A stretch of 64,000 nucleotides of DNA. Source: Myxococcales bacterium UBA5297. Its GTDB lineage: Bacteria; Myxococcota; Myxococcia; Myxococcales; UBA5297. This document shows, piece after piece, positions 1 through 7,844 of this stretch. The translations under genes and the position numbers were made by a program. Within the stretch, counting starts at the first letter, position 1. Each line of letters starts with the position of its first letter. The notes under the pieces are model-generated. The model searched no databases, was not told the origin of the DNA, and worked only from the letters and a program-made list of their open reading frames with translations. The stretch spans positions 44,555 to 108,554 of the forward strand of contig DHSB01000099.1 of the NCBI GenBank assembly GCA_002408385.1. Reading direction: 5' to 3'.

Positions 1-1
1 C

Positions 2-1459
2 TTCGCCCGGCCTTATTGGAGCCTGACCGAGACCAAGCGCGTGATGACCAAGGTCCCCGGCTTCAACGAGCGCAACTTCGACAAGGACCTCGGCGTCGAC
101 GTGCACTACGAGGGCGAGGGCCTGAAGACGCCGGTGACGCCGCGGACGGTGGCCCGGGCAATCCCCGTCCTCTTCGCGCTGCGGCGCGAGTACCGGCGCC
201 AGCTCGAGCGGGCCCGGTCGTTCAAGGAGAGCTTCGAGACCTTCAAGCGCCCCTTCGAGCTGTCCGACGAGGAGCTTCGCGCGCTGCCCTCCGAAGGCTT
301 CGCGGCGCGGTATGGCGAGGTGATCGAGCAGCTCCACCTGCGCACCGAGACCACCTACTTCTCGACCATCTTCAACACCTCCAACGCGATGCTCGACTTC
401 AAGGTCCAGCTCGCGAAGGCCGAGAAGGCCGCGGGCGAGAAGCTCGACGTGCTCACCCTGGTTGGCGGACTCGAGGACCTGGCGCACCTGCGGCCTATCC
501 AGGACATGCACGATCAGTTGGGCCGCCTGCACCGCGAGAAGAAGCCGGTCGACGGCCAGCTCGTCTGGGCCTTCGCCAACCGCTGGCGCCACAAGAGCCA
601 GCGCGAGCTCGACCTCCGGGTCCCGCGCTGGAACGAGGATCTCGAGCACGTGCGCGGCCTGCTCGAGCAGGGGCTCGCGGGCTACAGCGAGAGTCGAAAC
701 CCGCGCGAGGCGACGCGCCAGCAGCACGAGAAGTTCCTCGCCGTCCGCCGCCGGGCTCTGCGCGCGCTGCGGCTGCGGCCGTGGGACCAGCGCTCGTTTG
801 CGCAGGCACTCGACCTCATCCGCACCTTCGCCTGGTGGCGCGAGGAGATGCGCGAGCACTCGTCGTACGCCTACTTCCTGGTGCGGCGCTGGACGCTCGA
901 AGCCGGCCGCAGGCTCGCCGAAGCGGGCTTGCTCGAAGACGCCGAGGACGTCTGGTTCCTGCGCCGCGAAGAGGTGATTCGGGCCCTGCGCGGCGAGCTC
1001 TCGGCGGAAGAGGCCCAGCGGCTCGCCAGGGCGGGCCGGCGGATGATGCAGTCGTTCCGCAACTTCAAGAACCCCAACGAGATCGGCTCGCGCCACCGCT
1101 TCGCCGAGCGCGCGGTCGCGCCGCTCCCCGGCGCCACCGTGCTCAAGGGCACTGCGGCGTCGCCCGGTCGCGCCAAGGGACGGGCGCGGGTCGCGCGCAA
1201 CCTCGCCGAGGCGAGCGGGATCGAAGCCGGCGAGATCCTCGTCGCCGTCTTCACCGATCCCGGCTGGACCCCGCTGATGGGCCGCATCGGCGGCGTCGTC
1301 ACCGAGAACGGCGGCGTGCTCTGCCACGCGGCGGTCGTCTCCCGCGAATACGGCATCCCCGCGGTGCTCGCGATTCCCGACGTGACCTCGCGGATCAAGG
1401 ACGGTGACGAAGTGCTGGTCGACGGGACCTCGGGGACGGTCGAAGTCGCGCCGGGCTGA
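2..1459 (+). CDS. PEP-utilising phosphotransferase family protein, C-terminal part (5' truncated by window)
   Basis: The reading frame is open from base 2, so the start lies upstream of the window. About 485 residues are visible. The last ~90 residues are the PEP-utilising swivelling (phosphohistidine) domain: KGTAASPGRAKGRARV, then a segment ending ENGGVLCHAAVVSREYGIPAV, whose His is the expected phosphocarrier residue. The part before it, beginning YWSLTETKRVMTKVPGFNER, resembles the middle helical region of PEP synthase/rifampicin-phosphotransferase-like proteins. The N-terminal ATP-grasp domain would be upstream and cannot be seen. The substrate is unknown. The stop abuts the stop of the convergent GNAT gene with no spacer. 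A second family member lies at 3.6-6.2 kb on the other strand. Confidence 0.85.
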   Translation, partial: FARPYWSLTETKRVMTKVPGFNERNFDKDLGVDVHYEGEGLKTPVTPRTVARAIPVLFALRREYRRQLERARSFKESFETFKRPFELSDEELRALPSEGFAARYGEVIEQLHLRTETTYFSTIFNTSNAMLDFKVQLAKAEKAAGEKLDVLTLVGGLEDLAHLRPIQDMHDQLGRLHREKKPVDGQLVWAFANRWRHKSQRELDLRVPRWNEDLEHVRGLLEQGLAGYSESRNPREATRQQHEKFLAVRRRALRALRLRPWDQRSFAQALDLIRTFAWWREEMREHSSYAYFLVRRWTLEAGRRLAEAGLLEDAEDVWFLRREEVIRALRGELSAEEAQRLARAGRRMMQSFRNFKNPNEIGSRHRFAERAVAPLPGATVLKGTAASPGRAKGRARVARNLAEASGIEAGEILVAVFTDPGWTPLMGRIGGVVTENGGVLCHAAVVSREYGIPAVLAIPDVTSRIKDGDEVLVDGTSGTVEVAPG

Positions 1460-2569
1460 TCAGAGCGGCCGTCCGTAGAGCTCGTACCTGCGGCTCGGCG
1501 GCGAGACGCGCTCGAAGATGCGGAAGCCTTCGTCGACGAGGGCGACCACACAGCGGTCGTGCCCGTCGGCGAGCGAGTTGCGGACCATCTCGGCCAGCAG
1601 GAACTGCGCGGCGCCGATGCTGCGCACCTCCGGCCGCAGGGCGATGGTGTGGTACACGGCGCGCTTCGGTCGCACCCCGCTCGCGAGCCAGCGGCCCCAA
1701 CCCGACGCCTCGCCCCGCAGGGCGCGCACCTCGGCGGCATAGTCCGGGTAGTAGTAGGCGAGCCCGGCGTCCGCTCCGCTGTGCGCGTCGACGAGCACCC
1801 CGAGGCTGCGGGGGCTCATCACCGCCAGCAGGCCGGCGAAGCCCTCGACCAGCTCCGCGGAGTCGAGCGCGGCGTAGCCGAGGTGCCCGCTCCAGGCGGC
1901 GTCGAGCAGCGTGTGGAGGCGGCCGAGCACCGCTCCGCGGTCGGCGCCGTCCGTGGTCTCGACACGGTAGTCGCCGCGCTTGCGGACCCTCTCCTCACCG
2001 CCCGAGATCGCGTCGAGGAGCCGCTCTATCTGCGGAAGCTGCCAGTCGAAGCTGCGCCAGGTGTGCAGGCGCTGGAAGCCGCTGTCGGCGAAGAGCCGGG
2101 GGTAGTAGGGCGGGTTGCGCGGCTCGAGGAGAAACGGCTCTTGCTCGAAGCCTTCGACGAGCAGCCGATGCGCGCGGTGCGCGCCGCCGTTCATCGGCCC
2201 GCTCGCGAAGCGCGCGCCCCGCGCCCGGAGCCAGTCGAACGCCGCCGCGAACAAGGCCCGCGCGACCTGTCGATCGTCGATCGACTCGAAGTGGCCGACC
2301 TGTCCGAGCGGCGTGTCGTCGGCCGCGAGGAGGCGCGGGTTGAGGAGCGCGGCACAGCGGCCGACGACCTCGTCGCCGTCCATCGCCACGAAGGCCTGCA
2401 GCCCGGCATAGGCGCGAAAGGCCGACTTGCCGACCAGGTCGGCCGCGACGCTTTCCCTCATCGGCTCGATCCAGCGCGGGTCGTCGGCGTAGACCCGGCG
2501 CGGCAGGTCTACGAAGCGTTCGAGGTTCGCGGAGTCCGCGGGATCGACGGCGACGAGGCTTGGGGCCAC
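1460..2569 (-). CDS. GNAT-like N-acetyltransferase family protein
   Basis: A 369-residue protein with a GTG start, preceded by AGGAGAAGCCA as ribosome binding site. It looks like the large GNAT-like proteins with two weak acetyltransferase halves. The N-terminal half has LERFVDLPRRVYADDPRW and a beta-strand segment DEVVGRCAALLNPRL. The mid region GHFESIDDRQVARALFAAA is typical of this family. The C-terminal half (AVYHTIALRPEVRSIGAAQF) looks like a second acyl-CoA-binding core. The acceptor is unknown. It starts 17 bp after the phosphatidylserine decarboxylase gene, so the two are probably cotranscribed. It meets the plus-strand PEP-utilising gene stop-to-stop. Confidence 0.7.
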   Translation of the reverse strand: MAPSLVAVDPADSANLERFVDLPRRVYADDPRWIEPMRESVAADLVGKSAFRAYAGLQAFVAMDGDEVVGRCAALLNPRLLAADDTPLGQVGHFESIDDRQVARALFAAAFDWLRARGARFASGPMNGGAHRAHRLLVEGFEQEPFLLEPRNPPYYPRLFADSGFQRLHTWRSFDWQLPQIERLLDAISGGEERVRKRGDYRVETTDGADRGAVLGRLHTLLDAAWSGHLGYAALDSAELVEGFAGLLAVMSPRSLGVLVDAHSGADAGLAYYYPDYAAEVRALRGEASGWGRWLASGVRPKRAVYHTIALRPEVRSIGAAQFLLAEMVRNSLADGHDRCVVALVDEGFRIFERVSPPSRRYELYGRPL

Positions 2570-2586
2570 TGGCTTCTCCTACAGCT

Positions 2587-3558
2587 TCAGGGAGCCTCGC
2601 CGATGCGCGTTCCCATCTTCACTCGCGTCTCGAGGCCGGCGGCGCTCGCTTCTATCAGGTCGGCGTCGAGGCACAGGCGCCCCGGCTCGAGCAGCAGCAC
2701 GACGGTCGAGCCGCCGAAGCGGAAGTAGCCCTTCTCCTGGCCCCGAGTGACCGGGCCGGGCGCGTAGGTCTGCACGATGGTCCCGACCAGCATCGCGCCG
2801 ACCTCGACGATGGCGAGCTGTCCGAAGCCGCGGCTCGAGATCCAGGTCACCTCGCGCTTGTTGTGAAGGCTCTGCGAGCCGGCGTCGAGCGCGATGGCGT
2901 GCACCGACTCGAGCGGTCCGCGGATGGGCCGCGCGTTGCCGGCCTCGCCGCCGTCGGGGAAGTGGAAGCGGTGGTAGTCGGCCGGGGCGAGGCGCACGAC
3001 GACGGCCGTCCCGTCGCGAAAGCGCGAGGCCGCCTCGCGGTCTCCAAGCAACTCGTCGAGGTCCACGCTGCAGCCCTTCACGCGCAGCCGCACGCCGTCG
3101 AGTCGCGGGTAGACGAGCACGCGGCCGTCGGCAGGGAACACGAGGACCCGGGGATCGGGATCGACCGGACGCACGCCGGGCTTGAGCCTCCGGGTGAAGA
3201 AGTCATCGAGCGAGCGGTAGGCCTCGAGCGGCAGCTCGGCCTCACTCGCGTCGATGCCCAGGCCGGCGACGAAGTCGGGGATACGCCTGCGGCTCGCGCC
3301 GCGCCGCTGCAACAGGCCGTAGAGCCGGCTCACCGCTCGACGTCGCAAGCCCGTCCGCAGCAGGCCGCCGCGCCGCGTCTCGTAGAGGAAGTGCAGGGCG
3401 TCGGCGCCGAAGACCCGCTCGTAACCGAGCTCGCCGGTCTCCCGGTCGCGGTAGCGGACGGTGTTCGTCGCTTCGCCGCGAGTCCCACCTCGGGAGCGCT
3501 TGCTTTCATCGGACCCTCCTCTCAAAGCGGCGTGGTGCCTCAATGGCCGGGGCCTCAT
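2587..3558 (-). CDS. psd: Phosphatidylserine decarboxylase
   Basis: Makes phosphatidylethanolamine by decarboxylating phosphatidylserine at the inner membrane. The family hallmark is the self-cleavage site near the C-terminus, seen here as YFRFGGSTVVLLLEPG, where the Ser becomes the pyruvoyl group. Other family segments are YRDRETGELGYERVFG, LDDFFTRRLKPGVRP and VRLAPADYHRFHFP. The conserved domain begins near base 3465. The nearest in-frame ATG is 3558, giving 323 residues with an unusual basic leader. A perfect AGGAGG followed by ATG sits at about 3510 but in another frame (MKASAPEVGLAAK), so the true start is uncertain and a one-base indel is possible. It lies 53 bp after the PEP-synthase-like gene and 17 bp before the GNAT gene, which suggests one operon. 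Confidence 0.88.
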   Translation of the reverse strand: MRPRPLRHHAALRGGSDESKRSRGGTRGEATNTVRYRDRETGELGYERVFGADALHFLYETRRGGLLRTGLRRRAVSRLYGLLQRRGASRRRIPDFVAGLGIDASEAELPLEAYRSLDDFFTRRLKPGVRPVDPDPRVLVFPADGRVLVYPRLDGVRLRVKGCSVDLDELLGDREAASRFRDGTAVVVRLAPADYHRFHFPDGGEAGNARPIRGPLESVHAIALDAGSQSLHNKREVTWISSRGFGQLAIVEVGAMLVGTIVQTYAPGPVTRGQEKGYFRFGGSTVVLLLEPGRLCLDADLIEASAAGLETRVKMGTRIGEAP

Positions 3559-3566
3559 GCTGCGCC

Positions 3567-3586
3567 GGGCGTATTGCCATACGCCC
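3567..3586. repeat. REP-like palindrome
   Basis: GGGCGTAT-TGCC-ATACGCCC, a perfect 8-bp inverted repeat in the gap between the PEP-synthase-like and psd genes. It is a variant of the palindrome at 25627-25646. Confidence 0.6.
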
Positions 3587-3610
3587 CTACCTACTCGCGC
3601 CGACGACTCA

Positions 3611-6187
3611 TCAGGCCGCGTCCATCGCCACGTCCCCGACCCTCTCGATGGCGCCGCTGTCGCCGTCGATCTCGATGAGCTCGCCATCGCTCAGCAACTT
3701 GGTCGCGTCGGTCGCCCCGACGACGGCGGGGATCTTCAGCTCGCGCCCGACTATCGCGGTGTGGCTCAGCAGGCTGCCCTTTTCGCTGAGCAGGCCGGCG
3801 CACTGGGACATCAGGAAGATCCAGGCCGGGTCGGTCGAGCGGGTTACCAGGATGCGCGATGGCAGGTCGGCGACCTTGAGCGCCTCGCGGGGATCCCGGA
3901 CGACGAGCGCCCGTCCACGCGCCTTGCCCGGCGACGCGCCGACGCCGCGCAGCACGCCGGGCTCGGGCTGCGCGGCCGGCCTCGTCGGGATCAGGAAGTA
4001 GGGCTCGGCGTCGTCGTCGCAGTGGCAGAAGCGCTCGGGATACTCGATGCGCTGCGCGTCCCAGCCGCGGCGGCGCTCGATCTCCTCGCGCAGCGCGCCG
4101 ATCTCGACGGTCCCGTCGCGATACGACTCGAGCAGCGGCAGGTTGAGCGCGAAGAAATCGCGGCGCGCGAAGGCACCGAAGAGCTCGGGTCGCTCAGACT
4201 TCAGCTTCTCTCCGAGGGCGAGCACGCAGCGACGCACGAAGCCGTAGTAGCGGCCGCGCAGCAGGCGGGTGGACTCGCGCGCCCGGATGGTCTTCTCGGT
4301 GTAGCCCAGCAGCACCTTCATCCACGGGCGGTCGAGGGGCCGCACCGCCGACAGATCGAGGCCGCGCTCGCCGCCGTCGACCGCCGCGACCTCGGGCGGC
4401 GGCACGCGCCGGGGGTCGAAGTAGAAGCGCAGCAGCTCGACGAACCCGCGCGGCGACTGGTGGAAGGTCATGCACTCGAGCTTGAGCTCCTCGAAGGCGC
4501 GGTCGCCGAACTCGAGCAGGTAGGCGTCGATGCGCGTCACCTCGTCGGCGAAGCCGGCCGCGGCGAGCGCGTCAAAGACGCCTTCGAGGTCAGGGTCGTC
4601 GGGCCGGGAGGCGACGTAGTCGTCGAGGAGCTCCACGAAGCGCTCGTTCGACCGGAGCCGCGCCGCGAGCCTCGAGAGGTCGCGCACCGCGCGCATCGAG
4701 TCGACTCCGCGCCGGGTGCGCAGCAGCGGCGCGAGCCGCTCCTCGGTCAGCCCCGAGCGCCCGAGCACTTTGGCGAGCGCCTTGAGCCCGACCATGACCA
4801 GGAAGTCGTTCACCGCAGTCAGGCCCCAGCCGCGCACGCTCGCGATGGTCTCGAGCAGGAAGGCCGCGGCCGCCTTGGAATCGGCGCAGGCCTCGAGGCG
4901 GCGGTCGAGCCCGTCGAGGGTGAGCGTCGCCTCGCGGCAGAAGCGGTCGAAGACCGCGGTGTGCCGGGCGATGACGCGGGCGAGGCCTGCGCTGATGCGC
5001 GCGCGCTCGAGCCACGAGGAGGCGGAGAGCGCCGAGCCGATGTCGCCGCCCTGGCTCGCCCCGCCGATCATCTGATGCCAGGCCTTCAGGTTCTTCTCGC
5101 CGCCGGGCAGGAAGGCCAGCACCGAGTAGTAGCTGTCGAGGTGGTAGTAGAGGTGGCCCGCGTGCTCGCGCACCAGCGTGTCGAGCAGCGGTTGCAGCTC
5201 GCGCAGCCGCTCGGGCGTCGCGCCGACCAGCTCCAGCGCCTCGCCGAACACCTTGGTGTAGACGCGGGTCACGAAGCTCGCGGTCATCGGGCTGACGACG
5301 CCGGGGTAGCTCTCGCAGAGGTTGGTGTCGGCGTACCAGTGCAGCCGGCCGTGAGGCTGCGTTATCGCCCGCGCCTGCAGGAGGTGCAGCGTGCCCGCGC
5401 CGTCGAGCGCCCACTCGACGTCGCACGGCAGGCCCATCCGCGCCTCGATGGCGAGGACCTGCTTCGACAGCTCGACGAGCTTCTCGGGCGAGAGCGCCGG
5501 TGCGTTCGCGACGCCCTTCGGAACCGGCTCGAGCCGCACCGCCTTGGTCGCGGGATCGAAGGCGACGCGGCTCGTCTTGGTGCGGATCTCCTCCTTCCAG
5601 ACGCGGCCAAAGCGGTCGACCCAGTGCGCGTCGACCTCGACCTGGCCGCCGACGATCCCCTCACCGAGCCCGAGGCCGGCCTCGACATAGACGAGCGAGG
5701 AGGAGAGGGACGGCGAGCGGCTGAAGGCGACGCCGCTGGCGACCGGCTCGACCATCGCCTGCACGACCACGGCGACGCGCGGCGCCGACCTCTGACCCGC
5801 CTTCTGCTCGAGATAGGCGCGGGCCCGCTCGGACTCGAGCGAACGGAAGCAGTCGACGATGCGCGCGGGGACTTCGGCCGCCGGCACGTGGAGGAACGAC
5901 TCGAGGATGCCGGCGAAGCTCGCGCTCTCGCCGTCCTCGAGGGTCATGCTGCTGCGCACCGCAAACGACGAGGCATTCCAGCCCGCGATTTCGGCCAAGA
6001 GCGCGGTGACGAGCTCCTGCGACAGCTCGCCGCTCGTCTTCCATCGATCGAACGCCTCGGTGGTGACGACGCCGAAGCGCGGCACCGGGAAGGACCAGTC
6101 GACGAGTCGGCGAAGGTGAAAGGCCTTTCCACCGACCTCTTCGCGGGTCCAGCCGTGCGGTGCGGAATGCGGGAGCCAAAGCGCCAT
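3611..6187 (-). CDS. PEP synthase / rifampicin-phosphotransferase-like enzyme
   Basis: About 858 residues from the ATG at 6187. A TTG 27 bases upstream would add nine residues. Domain order is the full family layout. The N-terminal ATP-grasp pyruvate-phosphate-dikinase-like domain has GGKAFHLRRLV near residue 20, FAVRSSMTLEDGES, VVVQAMVEPVASGVAFSRSP and DVEWALDGAGTLHLLQARAI. A long helical linker follows, then the C-terminal swivelling domain with GVGASPGKARGRALVV and SEKGSLLSHTAIVGRELKIP, whose His is the phosphocarrier. Such enzymes move phosphate from ATP through His to a small acceptor. Pyruvate, an antibiotic or another acceptor are all possible here. It is followed at 53 bp by psd on the same strand. 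Only the C-terminal part of the related gene at 2-1459 can be seen. Confidence 0.85.
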   Translation of the reverse strand: MALWLPHSAPHGWTREEVGGKAFHLRRLVDWSFPVPRFGVVTTEAFDRWKTSGELSQELVTALLAEIAGWNASSFAVRSSMTLEDGESASFAGILESFLHVPAAEVPARIVDCFRSLESERARAYLEQKAGQRSAPRVAVVVQAMVEPVASGVAFSRSPSLSSSLVYVEAGLGLGEGIVGGQVEVDAHWVDRFGRVWKEEIRTKTSRVAFDPATKAVRLEPVPKGVANAPALSPEKLVELSKQVLAIEARMGLPCDVEWALDGAGTLHLLQARAITQPHGRLHWYADTNLCESYPGVVSPMTASFVTRVYTKVFGEALELVGATPERLRELQPLLDTLVREHAGHLYYHLDSYYSVLAFLPGGEKNLKAWHQMIGGASQGGDIGSALSASSWLERARISAGLARVIARHTAVFDRFCREATLTLDGLDRRLEACADSKAAAAFLLETIASVRGWGLTAVNDFLVMVGLKALAKVLGRSGLTEERLAPLLRTRRGVDSMRAVRDLSRLAARLRSNERFVELLDDYVASRPDDPDLEGVFDALAAAGFADEVTRIDAYLLEFGDRAFEELKLECMTFHQSPRGFVELLRFYFDPRRVPPPEVAAVDGGERGLDLSAVRPLDRPWMKVLLGYTEKTIRARESTRLLRGRYYGFVRRCVLALGEKLKSERPELFGAFARRDFFALNLPLLESYRDGTVEIGALREEIERRRGWDAQRIEYPERFCHCDDDAEPYFLIPTRPAAQPEPGVLRGVGASPGKARGRALVVRDPREALKVADLPSRILVTRSTDPAWIFLMSQCAGLLSEKGSLLSHTAIVGRELKIPAVVGATDATKLLSDGELIEIDGDSGAIERVGDVAMDAA

Positions 6188-6336
6188 CGAGAATCCTGCC
6201 GCCCCCCGGCTCAAATCGTTGGAAAGGGCGAGGATAGCCGCTCTCGGGAGCGAGCCCCGAGTTTATGGGCCGAAGCGTCACGTCAGCTCGCCTGCCGGCA
6301 GGGCGGGCTGCCGAGCGACCAGTGGTGGTCGAGCCG

Positions 6337-7458
6337 CTACTCCTTCTCGATTGCGAAGTCGGCGATGGTGCAGTTGACCTCGGTCTTCGTGCTGCTGTCG
6401 TCGAAGACGGAGAGGGTCATCCGCGCCGCATCGGCGAAGAACGAGACCCGGTTCTGGTCCTTGCTGCCGTCCTGGGCGACGCCGAGAGAGCGCGAGGGCT
6501 GGTCGCCGAACTGGACGCGAAAGTCGAGGCCGGTGACGTCGGCGTCGGTCAGCTTCCAGCTTCGGGAGGTGTAGCCGGTGCGGCAGTCGCCGACGGTGAT
6601 CTCCTTCTCGACGCGCTTGCACCTTCCGGTAGCGAGGAAACGGTACGCGGCGCCCTTCTCGAGCCCGGTGATCAGGAAGCGGGTGCGGCCATGCCGGCCG
6701 ATGCTGCCGGGCAAGCCGCGCAGCGATCCGTCGCCGAGGTCGTGCGCACGGAGGCCCTCCTGTGGAGCGTCAGTGTCGGGCTTTCGCGGCTCGTCCTCGT
6801 CGTCATCTGCCTCGTCGTCTTCTTCCCCATCGTCGTCGCGGGCCGCTTGGTCCTCCTTCGCCGCTTCGAGCGCCGCTTGCGCGCGCGCCCGAGCCCTCGC
6901 CTCGAGCTTCGCCTGCGCCTCTCGTCGTTGCTCGCGGAGACGGAGCGCCTCTTCGCTCTGCTCGAGCAAGGGCGCAACTTGCTGGGCGAGCTCCGGATGC
7001 TCGGCGAGCGGCGTGAGGGCCCGCCGGACGACGTCGTGGTCTTGCTCTTGCGCGGCGAGCTTCCCGCGCAACAGCCAGGCGCGTGGCGACTGCTCGGCCG
7101 AGCGTTTCGCCATGATCCGCTCGAGCACCGCCGCGGCCTCCCCGCGCTGCTGGGCGGCGGCGAGCCACTCGGCGTGGGCGAGCAGGACTTGGTCGTCGTC
7201 GGGGGCGAGGCGGGCTGCGAGCGAGGAGAACGAGAGCGCGAGGAGGGGGTCGGCCTCACCGCATCGGGCAGCGCCGCGGGTGACGGCGCGGGCGGCCTCG
7301 TTGTTTGCGGCGGAAGGGGAGGCGTCGATCTTCGAGACGAGCAGGAAGGCCTCGTCGCACTTGCAGTCGCCGAGCAGCTTGAGGAGCTGGTCGAGCGTTG
7401 TGCCCGAAGTTGCCGCGGTGAGGCAGAGACCGAGGGACAGAAGGGCGAGCCGTTTCAC
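6337..7458 (-). CDS. Secreted helical-repeat protein with acidic linker, function unknown
   Basis: A GTG start at 7458 gives a clean signal peptide (VKRLALLSLGLCLTAA); 373 residues. After the signal come about 150 residues of TPR-like helices (for example LLAHAEWLAAAQQRGEAAAV and AWLLRGKLAAQEQDHDVV), a charged helix rich in Arg/Glu/Ala, then a very acidic linker (EEDDEADDDEDEPRK). The last ~130 residues look like a small beta domain with four cysteines in two pairs of segments (GRCKRVEKEITVGDCR). I do not recognise the family. It is probably periplasmic or exported and binds partners through the TPRs. It stands alone between the PEP-synthase-like gene and the accessory island. Confidence 0.7.
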   Translation of the reverse strand: MKRLALLSLGLCLTAATSGTTLDQLLKLLGDCKCDEAFLLVSKIDASPSAANNEAARAVTRGAARCGEADPLLALSFSSLAARLAPDDDQVLLAHAEWLAAAQQRGEAAAVLERIMAKRSAEQSPRAWLLRGKLAAQEQDHDVVRRALTPLAEHPELAQQVAPLLEQSEEALRLREQRREAQAKLEARARARAQAALEAAKEDQAARDDDGEEDDEADDDEDEPRKPDTDAPQEGLRAHDLGDGSLRGLPGSIGRHGRTRFLITGLEKGAAYRFLATGRCKRVEKEITVGDCRTGYTSRSWKLTDADVTGLDFRVQFGDQPSRSLGVAQDGSKDQNRVSFFADAARMTLSVFDDSSTKTEVNCTIADFAIEKE

Positions 7459-7844
7459 GGGGCGCTCCGGGCACAGGGCGAGAGGGGCCAAAGGCGGCGA
7501 AGGTCAGCGCTCGGTCGCGCGAAGACGCGTGATCTGGCTGCCCGACCTGATGCGCGGCTCCCACCGTATTAGAGCGCGCGGATTCGGTCCACGCGAGGGT
7601 TCACGCCGAGTCGGGCGGCGGGGAATCAGCGAGGTGCCTGCCGAGATCGGCGTGCGGCGATTAGCGGCTGACGCAATGCTTCAGCTTGCCTTCGGGGACG
7701 AGACCGTGGCCGGTTCGATACGCCGCGGCTCGGGCTCGTCGGTCGTCGCAAAGCTGACTGCAACGAGCTCAATGCCCGGTCGCGCCTCCTCGCGCGAGGC
7801 GACCGACAGGCTGCCGCGAGGCGGTGAGCCAAAGGCGGGGTTGT
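7459..7844. other. Gene-free spacer
   Basis: About 390 bases between the secreted TPR gene and the end of the DUF262 gene. Reading frames here lack domain similarity that I can recognise. It marks the left edge of the accessory island. No repeat or clear terminator is seen. Confidence 0.5.

Noticed and set aside
3461-6574. Long plus-strand ORF of 1037 residues
   Set aside because: Antisense shadow of the PEP-synthase-like and psd genes; composition is Arg/Glu/Ala-rich with no domains.
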